Notes: generated by a model from the sequence alone, not told the origin. Positions 1-7,748 are shown, counted from the first letter of the stretch. The stretch is DNA of 8,440 bases from CAWVVV01 sp964629165 (GCA_964629165.1 CAZVQJ010000130.1:1-8440); one strand, 5' to 3'. Program-made: numbers and translations.

Positions 1-1362
1 GAAAATCCGGCGACGACGATTGTCTTCGGGGAAAAGGGCAGTGGAAAGACGGCCATGCGCCTCATGATCGAGCGCCGGTTGGAGGCATATAATGGCGCGC
101 GTTCGGAGAATCGTGTCTGGACCGTTTCATACGACGAACTCAACCCGGTTCTCGATCGGATTTCGGGCAAACTGGGAGAGCAGGATCCGGATCGGGTCCT
201 GGAGTCGCTTCGACTCGCGGATCATCAGGATGCCATTCTTTCGCGGGCGGTGACCGAGTTGCTGGATCAGGTGCAGGATCGTGAGCGAGCGGGGAACGGG
301 AAGGTTCTTCGGGCAAAGCTGCGAAAAATGAGTCGGCAAAAGCGAATCGACCTGGCCGTTCTGGCGTTGCTCTACGATCAACCGAGTCATGGCCAGACGA
401 GCGAACGATGGCGCAAGCTGAAGTCTGTCCTGCGGATTCGCCGTTGGTGGAACCGGAGCACGCACGGGTTGGCAACGCTGCTCTTCGGGGTTCTCGGGCT
501 CGTCGGTGTGATCGGCTGGCAACTGTTGAACTACGAGACTTGGGAGTGGGTCAGCGCGGCGGTGGTCGGGGGGGCGGGATTTGGAGGTTTAGGGATCTGG
601 TGGCTGGTCCGTTCGGCCCGCAACGCGTTGCTCGGACGGCGTATCGATCGCGAAATCCGGGTCGTCACGCGGGTGCGGGGAGAAGCTTCCCGCCATTTGT
701 GGGACCTGAAGGATGAGCGCGTGCAGGCTCAGCCGATTCCGAGCAAGGATGATCAGGATAATCGCTACGACCTCACCAGTCGCTTTCTGCGGATTCTCAG
801 CGAAATCGGGTATACGGGGCTTGTGGTTCTCCTCGACCGAGTGGACGAACCGGTTCTGATCAACGGGGAATCGCGGCGGATGAAGCAGCTCGTCTGGCCG
901 ATGCTCAACAACAAGTTTCTACAGCAGGACCGTATCGGGATCAAGATGCTCCTGCCGGTCGAGCTGGGGCATCTCCTCAATGGCGAGGGGGCCGAGTTCA
1001 AACGATCTGCGCGCCTGGATAAGCAAAACGTGGTGAATCCGCTGAAGTGGACGGGAGCCACGCTCTACGATCTGTGCAACTGGCGCTTCCGCAATTGTCA
1101 GGGAGAGCCGGACGAAGCGGCAGCGGATCTTCGATCGATCTTCGACGAGGCAGTCACGAGCGCCCACTTGATCGATGCCCTTGATCAGATGCACCAGCCA
1201 AGGGACGCTTTCAAGTTTCTCTACGCAGTCATGCTGGAGCATTGCAGGAACACGCCTGGAGATAGCGGTGAGTTCCGGATATCAAGAGCGACGCTCGACC
1301 AGGTCCGGAGGACGCAGAGTCAACGGGTCGTCGATCTTTACCGGGGCGTCGCTTCCAGTTGA
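1..1362 (+). CDS. Membrane-anchored P-loop ATPase, 3' part (5' end outside window)
   Basis: The frame is open from the first base, so the gene starts upstream; the ATG at 55 lies inside the nucleotide-binding site and cannot be the start. Numbering residues from base 1, Walker A is GEKGSGKT at 10-17 and Walker B is probably GLVVLLDRVDEP at about 273-284 (hydrophobic strand, then D and E). Between them are two hydrophobic segments at about residues 155-175 (bases 463-525) and 183-203 (bases 547-609), predicted to form a membrane hairpin. The charged regions on either side would then face the cytoplasm. After Walker B comes a conserved-looking stretch (WPMLNNKFLQQD, then MLLPVEL) and an alpha-helical C-terminus with HQPRDAFKFLY. 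A membrane hairpin inside a P-loop domain is the hallmark of KAP-family NTPases, but the Walker B wording is not the usual KAP form, so the family is left open. The substrate and cellular role are unknown. It converges with the arabinanase gene and is probably unrelated to the sugar cluster. Confidence 0.85.
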   Translation, partial: ENPATTIVFGEKGSGKTAMRLMIERRLEAYNGARSENRVWTVSYDELNPVLDRISGKLGEQDPDRVLESLRLADHQDAILSRAVTELLDQVQDRERAGNGKVLRAKLRKMSRQKRIDLAVLALLYDQPSHGQTSERWRKLKSVLRIRRWWNRSTHGLATLLFGVLGLVGVIGWQLLNYETWEWVSAAVVGGAGFGGLGIWWLVRSARNALLGRRIDREIRVVTRVRGEASRHLWDLKDERVQAQPIPSKDDQDNRYDLTSRFLRILSEIGYTGLVVLLDRVDEPVLINGESRRMKQLVWPMLNNKFLQQDRIGIKMLLPVELGHLLNGEGAEFKRSARLDKQNVVNPLKWTGATLYDLCNWRFRNCQGEPDEAAADLRSIFDEAVTSAHLIDALDQMHQPRDAFKFLYAVMLEHCRNTPGDSGEFRISRATLDQVRRTQSQRVVDLYRGVASS

Positions 1363-1408
1363 GTGTGTCCAGCGTCGTGCGGAGGCCAGTCGATGACGGG
1401 ACCGCCAA

Positions 1409-2485
1409 TCATTGCCCGGAGGGCATTGCATCCTCCTGAGCGAGTGTCGCCGTCGGCCAACCGTCTGCGTCCCACGCAAGCGTTCTGATGAGAAGTTTTG
1501 GAACACCATCCTCGTGAGCGTCGTATCCGTGGAAGACGAGATAGTCAGTTCCGTCAAAATGGACGACGGCATTGTGCCCCACGCCATGCCAGTTTTCGTC
1601 ACCGGCCAGCAGGAGGGTGCCCCCGCCACGGGTGAGGAGGACGTCCTCTCGATCGACATAGGGGCCGGTGAGTGATTTTGACCGCCCCACGATCATCTTG
1701 TAGGTGCTTTCCGGGCCTCGACAGCAATAATCGATCGAGGCGAAGAGATAGAAGTAGTCGTTGTGCTTGAAAATGAACGGAGCTTCGATGGCGTTCGATC
1801 CGGGTGCGGCGGATTCTTTTTTGCCGTTCGCTTCGGGTTTGGCCGTGCGCCGGCTGGCAATCATCTGCACATCGTCGATATCGCCGTCGATCGCCATTCG
1901 GTCAGGGGTCAGGCGGACGAGCTGGAGGCCGCCCCAGAAGGATCCAAAGGACATGTAGCCGGTCCCGTCGTCGTCCTCGATGATGTTGGCGTCGATCGCA
2001 TTCCAGTTTGTGAGGCCGGGAAAGGACTGCAGGACTATCCCGTGGTCCTCCCACTTGAAGTCGGGATCGTCCGGATGAAGCGTGACATTGGTCGCAAGGC
2101 CGATCGCCGACGTGTTTTTCCCGAAAGCGGAGATTGAATAATAGAGGTAATAGCGACCATCGTGATAGCTGATATCGGGAGCCCAGATATGACCCTGAAA
2201 CCCGGCGATTTCCTCTGGCGCCCATGCCGGATACGGGTCGAAGACGGCCGACTCGCGCGACCAGATCTTCATGTCAGGGGACGACCAGACGGTCACCCCT
2301 GGGCCGGTCGTGAAGAGGTAATAGGTGTCGTCCTGACGAATCATGACAGGATCGTGGGCAATCACAGCCTCTGCAGGGACAGTGACGCGCGCGTGAATAC
2401 CCGCTTGATCCTGACGGGGAACTACCTGCGCAAAAAGCGCCGGGGCGGCAGAAAGACATGCAAGAGCGATAATCGACAATTTCAT
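1409..2485 (-). CDS. Exported GH43 arabinan endo-1,5-alpha-L-arabinanase
   Basis: Predicted to hydrolyse alpha-1,5-linked arabinan in the periplasm or outside the cell. The 358-residue protein starts with a signal peptide (MKLSIIALACLSAAPALFAQ, cleavage near residue 20), followed by one five-bladed beta-propeller. The catalytic triad of the family is visible: base D45 in AHDPVM, pKa-modulating D165 in WNAIDA and acid E234 in IEAPF. Other arabinanase hallmarks are GHIWAPDISYHDG (98-110), SAFGKNTSAIG (119-129), MSFGSFWGGLQL (178-189), the CCRG motif (254-257) and GVGHN with H304, the position that holds a metal ion in the propeller core. The match to Cellvibrio Arb43A-type enzymes (GH43_5-like) is strong from memory; endo versus exo mode cannot be read from sequence. 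An in-frame TTG at 2548 would add 21 residues ahead of the signal peptide and overlap the upstream gene, so the ATG at 2485 was chosen. No Shine-Dalgarno is seen. It is last in the cluster, 55 bases after the preceding stop. Confidence 0.93.
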   Translation of the reverse strand: MKLSIIALACLSAAPALFAQVVPRQDQAGIHARVTVPAEAVIAHDPVMIRQDDTYYLFTTGPGVTVWSSPDMKIWSRESAVFDPYPAWAPEEIAGFQGHIWAPDISYHDGRYYLYYSISAFGKNTSAIGLATNVTLHPDDPDFKWEDHGIVLQSFPGLTNWNAIDANIIEDDDGTGYMSFGSFWGGLQLVRLTPDRMAIDGDIDDVQMIASRRTAKPEANGKKESAAPGSNAIEAPFIFKHNDYFYLFASIDYCCRGPESTYKMIVGRSKSLTGPYVDREDVLLTRGGGTLLLAGDENWHGVGHNAVVHFDGTDYLVFHGYDAHEDGVPKLLIRTLAWDADGWPTATLAQEDAMPSGQ

Positions 2486-2540
2486 CTGACGTAAAGTGGT
2501 CGGAAGGTGTGCTACAAGGCGACAGGGGTGATAAGCGCGG

Positions 2541-3488
2541 TTACTCAATGACGGAAGGTCGGCCGAAGATGGGGTTGCCGGATGGATCCCAGCGGATGGG
2601 CTTCACAAAGGTGTGGCGGTTTGGGTCCCAGAGCGGGTCGCCCTTGATGTCGGTATAGGTCCGGGCGTGATAGACGAGGAGGTCGACCTGGCCGTCCTCG
2701 GAAACGGTGAAGCTGTTATGCCCGGGGCCGTAAATCCCGTGTTCGTAACTGGTCTGGAAAACCGGTCGATCCGACTTCTGCCACGATGCAGCGTCCAGAA
2801 GGTCCGCGTCTTCATTTGCCTGGAGAAGACCGACACAATAATTTTCATCGGTCGCACTCGCGCTGTAGGCGAGAAAAACCCGCCCGTTGCGTTTGAGGAT
2901 GGCGGGGCCCTCGTTGACCCGGAACCCGCGGATTTCCCATTCGAGCTCTGGAATGCTCAGTCGAACCGGTTCGGCCGCGAGGGTGGTCGGCGTCGCCATC
3001 GGAGCGATGTAGAGATTCGAGTTTCCCGCGATCGAAGGATCCTTCTGGGCCCAGACATAATAGAGCGTGTCCCGATGTTCGAAGGTGGTGGCATCGAGGC
3101 AAAAACTGTCGATGCCGGTCTCGATCCGGACCGGTGGGTCCCACCGTCCCTCAAGCGGGTTCTCGCTGTCGGTGGAAATCGCATACATCCGGTGCTGGAA
3201 GAGATCGTCCTTGATCTCTCGACTCGGCGCGGCGGCAAAATAGACGTACCATCGACCGCGGTTGAAATGAATTTCCGGTGCCCAGATGAGGGCGGAGAGA
3301 GGACCGCTCTCCGGTTTTTGCCAAGCGGTGACGGTTTCGGCGCCGGCGAGACCTGCGACCGTCTGTGATCGACGCAGTTCAATGCGGTCATAGGCGGGAA
3401 CGGACGCGGTGAAATAGTAGTATCCGTCGGTATGTTTCCAGATGAACGGGTCCGCCCGTTGTTCAATGAGTGGTTTGATGAAATTCAT
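2541..3488 (-). CDS. Cytoplasmic GH43 exo-alpha-1,5-L-arabinofuranosidase-like enzyme
   Basis: Likely releases L-arabinose from imported arabino-oligosaccharides. The 315-residue protein is a single GH43 beta-propeller with no signal peptide (it begins MNFIKPLIEQRADPF), so it should act in the cytoplasm. Catalytic residues read by family pattern are base D13 (RADPF), pKa modulator D132 (FCLDATTF) and acid E193 (VNEGPAIL). The propeller-core histidine is H257 in GPGHNSF. Other landmarks are YYYFTASVPAYDRIELRR (23-40) and IWAPEIHFNRGRWYVYFAAA (68-87). This pattern recalls the GH43_26 group of exo-1,5-arabinofuranosidases; the subfamily is assigned from memory, and activity on arabinoxylan side chains or a xylosidase role is possible. 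It differs clearly from the neighbouring exported GH43 protein, so the two are not a recent tandem duplication. Its ATG overlaps the symporter stop by one base (TAATG), which points to translational coupling. No Shine-Dalgarno is seen. Confidence 0.9.
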   Translation of the reverse strand: MNFIKPLIEQRADPFIWKHTDGYYYFTASVPAYDRIELRRSQTVAGLAGAETVTAWQKPESGPLSALIWAPEIHFNRGRWYVYFAAAPSREIKDDLFQHRMYAISTDSENPLEGRWDPPVRIETGIDSFCLDATTFEHRDTLYYVWAQKDPSIAGNSNLYIAPMATPTTLAAEPVRLSIPELEWEIRGFRVNEGPAILKRNGRVFLAYSASATDENYCVGLLQANEDADLLDAASWQKSDRPVFQTSYEHGIYGPGHNSFTVSEDGQVDLLVYHARTYTDIKGDPLWDPNRHTFVKPIRWDPSGNPIFGRPSVIE

Positions 3489-3490
3489 TA
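3486..3490 (-). promoter_or_regulatory. TAATG stop-start overlap joining symporter and GH43 genes
   Basis: On the minus strand the symporter ends with TAA and the GH43 enzyme begins with ATG, sharing one base. No purine-rich Shine-Dalgarno precedes the ATG (the upstream bases read TCTTCCATCC). Reinitiation by ribosomes that have just finished the symporter is the simplest way to start the downstream gene, so the two products should be made in step. Confidence 0.75.
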
Positions 3491-4894
3491 GGATGGAAGA
3501 ATGGTGTTCTTGACGTCGGGAAGGTTGTCGACTTTGAGGAGGCCTTCGACGGGCTGGAGGCCCTCGATTTCTCCACGCTTCATACGCTCATAATAGTCGT
3601 CGTTGATACGGTAGAAAAACATGAGGCCCCCCATCAGCGCGTGGAAGAGGCCGGGGATGATCGAGAGCATCAAGGCGAGACCGGTGAGGGCGAGGGGAGT
3701 CTGCGTCTGGTCGGCCTGGTAACCAAAGGCGACAAGCAGTCCGTTCACGATCATTCCGGCGAGACCGATTCCGGTTTTCTGAAAAAACGAAATGCCTCCG
3801 AAGGAGAGCCCGGCGACTCGCTTGCCTTCCTTCGCCTCACCGTAATCGACCGCTTCCGCGATCGCTGACCAGAAGACGGGTGCATGCAGATCGATGACAA
3901 GGGACAGGACGAAGTAGAGGATGCACGCCCAGAGGAACTGTCCGGGTGCAACCGTGAAGTAGATGAGCGCGGAAATGAATGGAACCGCCAACTGGCTGTA
4001 GCGGAAGAGTTTGATCTTGTCATAGCGCTTCGTGATGAAGGTGGAGAGCGACATCGCGAGGATCGATGCGATCACACCGGTCGTCATGAAAGTTGACTGA
4101 ACCCCCGCGTCTCCACCGAGGTAATACTTGGCGTAATAGATCGCGACCGAGGTGCGAATGACATAACCGACCGTCCCGACCAGGCAGACAGCGCTGAGGA
4201 CGAGCCACTGGTCGTTTTTCATGAGGAGCTTGAACTGCTCCCGGAGCGGTTTCTTATCGACCGAGTGATGCACCCGCTCCGTCGTCGTGAAGAAGCAGAA
4301 GAGAAAGAGGATGATCGCGAGCAGCCCCATCAGGCCCATGGCCATCTGGTATCCAAGGGCCTGGTTCTCGCCGCCGAACCTGACGGCCAGAACGGGGACC
4401 ATGCTCGTAACGAGGAGAGCACCCACCTTCGCGAGGAAGAGCCGGTAGCCGTTCGCCGAAAGGCGCTCCTTCGGATCGTCTGTAAGGACACTGATCAGCG
4501 ATATGTAGGGAATCGTGACGGCCGTGAAGGCGAGCTTGAGCAGGATATGGGTGGAATAAGCCCAGATCAGTTTACCGTTGTAATCAAAATCCGGAGTACT
4601 GAATGCCAGGAGGACGCAGATCCCGAAAGGCACCGACATGAAGAGAAAATAGGGCCGATAGCGTCCCCAGCGCGTATCGACTCGATCCGTGACGATCCCC
4701 ATCAACGGGTCGGTGACGGCGTCGATGAGATTCGCAACGAGGAAGAGGAGTCCCAGATGGAGCGGGTTCAAACCGAAGATGTCGGTATAGAAGAAGTTAA
4801 TTATCAAGAAGAACGAGGATATGACGACATTCACGGCAGTATCGCCGGAACCAAATCCGATCTTCTCGAGGACGGTCAGTTTATGAGACTTCAT
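3488..4894 (-). CDS. GPH-family sugar:cation symporter (MFS superfamily)
   Basis: Inner-membrane carrier of the glycoside-pentoside-hexuronide:cation symporter family (MelB, XynP and YicJ relatives). Here it is predicted to import arabinose oligosaccharides with H+ or Na+. The 468-residue length and about twelve hydrophobic segments fit the family. Signatures seen are FGSGDTAVN (14-22) in helix 1, DAVTDPLMGIVTDR (58-71) followed by WGRYRPY (76-82) in the first loop, IPYISL with DDPKERLSANGYR (139-151), and AIAEAVDYGEAKEGKRVAG (344-362) before the helix pair near FFQKTGIGLAG. D58 and D62 are at the positions that bind the cation and sugar in MelB-type carriers. The start follows from the FGSGD motif lying close to the N-terminus. 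The upstream bases (ACCCCCTAAAC) hold no Shine-Dalgarno. The substrate is inferred from the flanking GH43 genes; xylo-oligosaccharide or another pentoside is the alternative. It overlaps the next gene by one base and follows the receptor gene after 154 bases. Confidence 0.92.
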   Translation of the reverse strand: MKSHKLTVLEKIGFGSGDTAVNVVISSFFLIINFFYTDIFGLNPLHLGLLFLVANLIDAVTDPLMGIVTDRVDTRWGRYRPYFLFMSVPFGICVLLAFSTPDFDYNGKLIWAYSTHILLKLAFTAVTIPYISLISVLTDDPKERLSANGYRLFLAKVGALLVTSMVPVLAVRFGGENQALGYQMAMGLMGLLAIILFLFCFFTTTERVHHSVDKKPLREQFKLLMKNDQWLVLSAVCLVGTVGYVIRTSVAIYYAKYYLGGDAGVQSTFMTTGVIASILAMSLSTFITKRYDKIKLFRYSQLAVPFISALIYFTVAPGQFLWACILYFVLSLVIDLHAPVFWSAIAEAVDYGEAKEGKRVAGLSFGGISFFQKTGIGLAGMIVNGLLVAFGYQADQTQTPLALTGLALMLSIIPGLFHALMGGLMFFYRINDDYYERMKRGEIEGLQPVEGLLKVDNLPDVKNTILPS

Positions 4895-5048
4895 GTTTAG
4901 GGGGTATCAGGGATCCCGGGCAACGGGCGCGAAAGGGAAAAATGCCCCCGTCGCACGGTTCCCTGGAGTGGGCACAGAGCACGTTTGCCGCCTTGGGGAA
5001 TTACCCCATTGGTTGTGGCGGAATGGAAAGAATCTATTGGTTCGGCCA
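4895..5048 (-). other. 154-base gap between receptor and symporter genes
   Basis: No open frame here looks coding. The gap is long for an operon of otherwise tight spacing, so it may hold a second promoter or a processing site for the symporter-GH43-GH43 part. I could not find a convincing -35/-10 pair or a T-tract terminator. An inverted-repeat element lies at 4988-5021. The 8-base palindrome GGGATCCC at 4910-4917 is too short to interpret. Confidence 0.5.
4988..5021 (-). repeat. Two-tier inverted repeat after the receptor stop codon
   Basis: In the minus-strand transcript an inner hairpin TGGGG-TAATT-CCCCA (bases 5008-4994) is flanked by CCGCC (5021-5017) and GGCGG (4992-4988). These can pair as an outer stem with an asymmetric internal loop (8 bases against 1). 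It begins about 27 bases after the receptor stop. No run of U follows, so it is a poor intrinsic terminator; an RNA-processing or stability hairpin is equally possible. Confidence 0.3.
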
Positions 5049-7748
5049 CTAGAAGCGGTAGCGCGCTCCGATCGCGAAGGTGCGGTCGTACGCGCGGGTG
5101 TCACGCGGATAGAGCACGGGGTCATCGAAGTAGTCCTGATAGTCGCCTTCGAGGATGTTGGTCATGTCGAAAGTCAGGGTGAAATTCTCCCCGAAGTTGT
5201 AGCTTGCCGAAAAATCAAGGCTGTCCCGATCCTTCACCCGGAGGATCCCGGATGGACCGCCGGGACCGTCCACTTCGTTAAACGACCACACATATTCGTC
5301 GCGCCAGTTGTAGGCGAGGCGGGCGGAAAAGGGTCCCCGTTCATAGATGCCGATGATGTTGTAGTTGTGTTCGGAAACCTGGGTGAGGTCGCGGTCTTCG
5401 CCCGTGACGGGATCTTCCGTATTGCCTGTGATCCAGGTGTAATTGGTCTGGATCCCGAAGCCCTGGAGAGGACCTGTCAGGTTGTCGAAGAAATGCTGCC
5501 AGGTGAGCTCGATGCCATGCAGGTCGCCGGATCCGGAATTGCGGGGACGGGTCACCGCATAGTCCACCCCGTCGTGGGTTTCGATCGCACTGACCAGTTC
5601 CACATAGCCGTCGATGAGCCGGTAGAAACCGGTGGCGGAGAGGTAGCTGGAACGGGCGTAATAGTGTTCCAGCGAGAGGTCGAAATTGTCCGAGATGACG
5701 GCTTCGAGGGCCGGGTTCCCGCCGTTCCCGGTGCCGAAGATGCCTCCGGTCGTGGTGGGTGGAATAAGGGTGAGGGCGGGGTTGAGGTCCGCGAAATTGG
5801 GTCGGGTAATGGCGCGTCCGGCGGACGCCCGGAGGAGGAGTTGTTCGGTGAGTCGAAGCCGGCCGGTGAACGTCGGCATGACCTCGAGGTAGTCCGATTT
5901 GTCATCAACCGGGGTGTTGGCGTCGAGATAGCCGCGGACCTTCTGCTCCGTGTTCACAACGCGCACGCCGAAGAGGCCATCGAAGGCCTTGCCGCCGAGT
6001 TCGGTCTCGTAGTTGGCCTGGATGTAGGCGGCGTAGCTGGTCTCTGTGTTGTCAAAGGCATTCGTGGGATTGTAGGGCGCGAGGCCCCCGGGCAGCCCAA
6101 AGAGGTTTCGGACCTGATCGGGGTTCTCGTAGAGGAACGCGGGATCGGGGCCGTGCCAGTTGGTGAGGGCAAAGGTGCCCGCCCCGAAGATGCCATCCGG
6201 CGAGGTGGAGCCGAGCCCGGAGACGGAGGAAACCAACTGGACGCCGCGTCCGGCGGCCGGAGCGATGTCATCGCGGGAGGAGGCTTCCGCGTTGGCGTCG
6301 CGCTCGGCGATGCGGACGCCCCCCTTGATCGAAGTGAGGATTCCGCCTCCGGTGAGGTACTCGAGGTCTCCCTTCCATGAAAGGGACTCGGTGGAATTGT
6401 AGCCGTTGTTATCGAAGAGGCCCCAGAGGCGGAAATCTTCGCCGTTCGCGACGTCGATCCCGGTGATGTTCAGGTTTGGCGTGCCACCGGTCGTGAAATC
6501 AACGGTGAGGACGGGGGCAATGAACTGGGTGTCCACGATGATCGACTGGTTTTTCACCTTGCTCCAGTTGTAGACGACCTCGGTCGAGGCGATGAAGTTG
6601 TCGCGTGTCCATTTTAACCCGCCAACCGCCTGGTAACTGTCTGTCTCGTCCTGATAGGCCTGGGTGCTGGTGAGGGTGAAGTTGTCGTTCATCACCATGC
6701 TTTTCATGACGGCGTATTCCTCGCCATTCTCCCCTGTATAGCTCCCCGCAACTTCGCCGGACTGCATCACACCGGCATTGGGGATGCCGATGAAGAAGAA
6801 GTTCTGCCACTTGTTGCGAAAGCCGGTATAGATCATATCGCCGTAGGCCTCGAACCCCTCGTTGTTGCGATATTGGAGCGACACGCTGTAGGCAGGGCGT
6901 TCGCGGTCGCCGGGGGCGACGATTGATCCGACGGTGCTGGGCGTCACGACGGAGGCGTATTCCGGAAAGAGGATTTCATGTTCCCATGGTTCCCCCGGGG
7001 TATCCCTCTCGCGCCACTCGAAATTGAAGATAGTGTGGTCGAGCCAGTAGCTCTTCTGGTAGGAGGCCGAGACGAGGAGGCCGAAATCGCCGCCGTTATC
7101 GAGGGCCCACCGGTTGCTCACCATGGCGCTGGTCGTCCAGGACGTTTTTTCGCGGTGTTCGCCATAGATTCCACGGGCACTCAACCCACCGCGGAAGCCA
7201 TCGAAGTCGAACGGCCGACGGAGTTCGATGTCGATGAGGCCCGCGATGCCGCCCTCGATCTGTTCCGGTGTGCGGGATTTGTAGACGGTGACAGTCTTGA
7301 TCATCTCGGCCGGGATGTCCTGCAAGGCGACGCCGCGACCGGAGCCGGTGAAGATCTCATGGCCATTGAGGGTGGTGGTGAGATTTGGGAGGCCGCGAAT
7401 CACGACGGCGCTCACTTCGCCCTGTGCCCGTTCGACCTGAATGCCGGGAACCCGTTGCAGCGCGTCCGCGACGGTGTTGTCGGGGAATTTGCCAATGTCT
7501 TCCGCGACGATCGCATCGACAAAGGCGGGTTCTTCCTGCTTGAGCTCCTGGGCCCCGATCAGGCTGCCACGAACGGAGGACACGACGAAGGTCTCGAGCT
7601 CGATGAAGCGCTCATCCTCTCCGCCGTCTTGCGCATGGGCGGTGAAAGCGGTGGCGGTGAGGAGGAGAGAGAGGGTGAGTCGAAGGGAGCCCGGCCCGGA
7701 GGGCAGGGGTGCGGACCGGCCGAAAATGCGTGGGAAGGTATTGGCCAT
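5049..7748 (-). CDS. TonB-dependent outer-membrane receptor, probable arabino-oligosaccharide importer
   Basis: Outer-membrane gated porin of 899 residues, of the Xanthomonas-Caulobacter-type TonB receptor family (TIGR01782-like). It has an N-terminal signal peptide with hydrophobic core LRLTLSLLLTATAF and cleavage near AHA-Q at 39-40, then a TonB-box-like segment ETFVVSSVRG (52-61). The plug covers about 72-180, with VDAIVAEDIGKFPDNTVADA (77-96), LQRVPGIQVERAQGE, VVIRGLPN (115-122) and EGGIAGLIDIELRRPFDF (165-182). The remaining 700 or so residues are a 22-strand-type barrel rich in aromatic strands. It ends in GARYRF, with the terminal F expected for BAM-assisted insertion. The frame stays open upstream to 8270, but that extension lacks any signal-peptide character and overlaps the TPR gene in another frame, so the ATG at 7748 was chosen. 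No Shine-Dalgarno is present (CATCCTCCCC precedes the ATG). The ligand is inferred from the arabinan enzymes downstream. No SusD-like partner is present. Confidence 0.93.
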   Translation of the reverse strand: MANTFPRIFGRSAPLPSGPGSLRLTLSLLLTATAFTAHAQDGGEDERFIELETFVVSSVRGSLIGAQELKQEEPAFVDAIVAEDIGKFPDNTVADALQRVPGIQVERAQGEVSAVVIRGLPNLTTTLNGHEIFTGSGRGVALQDIPAEMIKTVTVYKSRTPEQIEGGIAGLIDIELRRPFDFDGFRGGLSARGIYGEHREKTSWTTSAMVSNRWALDNGGDFGLLVSASYQKSYWLDHTIFNFEWRERDTPGEPWEHEILFPEYASVVTPSTVGSIVAPGDRERPAYSVSLQYRNNEGFEAYGDMIYTGFRNKWQNFFFIGIPNAGVMQSGEVAGSYTGENGEEYAVMKSMVMNDNFTLTSTQAYQDETDSYQAVGGLKWTRDNFIASTEVVYNWSKVKNQSIIVDTQFIAPVLTVDFTTGGTPNLNITGIDVANGEDFRLWGLFDNNGYNSTESLSWKGDLEYLTGGGILTSIKGGVRIAERDANAEASSRDDIAPAAGRGVQLVSSVSGLGSTSPDGIFGAGTFALTNWHGPDPAFLYENPDQVRNLFGLPGGLAPYNPTNAFDNTETSYAAYIQANYETELGGKAFDGLFGVRVVNTEQKVRGYLDANTPVDDKSDYLEVMPTFTGRLRLTEQLLLRASAGRAITRPNFADLNPALTLIPPTTTGGIFGTGNGGNPALEAVISDNFDLSLEHYYARSSYLSATGFYRLIDGYVELVSAIETHDGVDYAVTRPRNSGSGDLHGIELTWQHFFDNLTGPLQGFGIQTNYTWITGNTEDPVTGEDRDLTQVSEHNYNIIGIYERGPFSARLAYNWRDEYVWSFNEVDGPGGPSGILRVKDRDSLDFSASYNFGENFTLTFDMTNILEGDYQDYFDDPVLYPRDTRAYDRTFAIGARYRF

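Noticed and set aside
1413..1425. TGCCC-GGA-GGGCA hairpin near the convergent gene ends as a bidirectional terminator
   Set aside because: The stem is only 5 bp, lies inside the last codons of the arabinanase gene and has no T tract on either strand.
2486..2548. In-frame extension of the exported arabinanase to a TTG start at 2548
   Set aside because: It would put 21 polar residues ahead of a clear signal peptide and overlap the end of the preceding gene; the ATG at 2485 explains the N-terminus better.
2613..3368. 251-codon open frame on the plus strand opposite the cytoplasmic GH43 gene
   Set aside because: The GH43 catalytic motifs are intact on the other strand, so this is a shadow frame.
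1409..3488. The two GH43 genes as a recent tandem duplication
   Set aside because: Their catalytic-site contexts (AHDP/NAIDA/IEAPF against RADP/CLDAT/NEGPA), lengths and targeting differ, so they belong to different GH43 subgroups.
4893..6380. 495-codon open frame on the plus strand opposite the receptor and the gap
   Set aside because: Glycine/valine/glutamate-rich composition with no domain pattern; it is antisense to a well-supported receptor gene, a usual effect of high GC.
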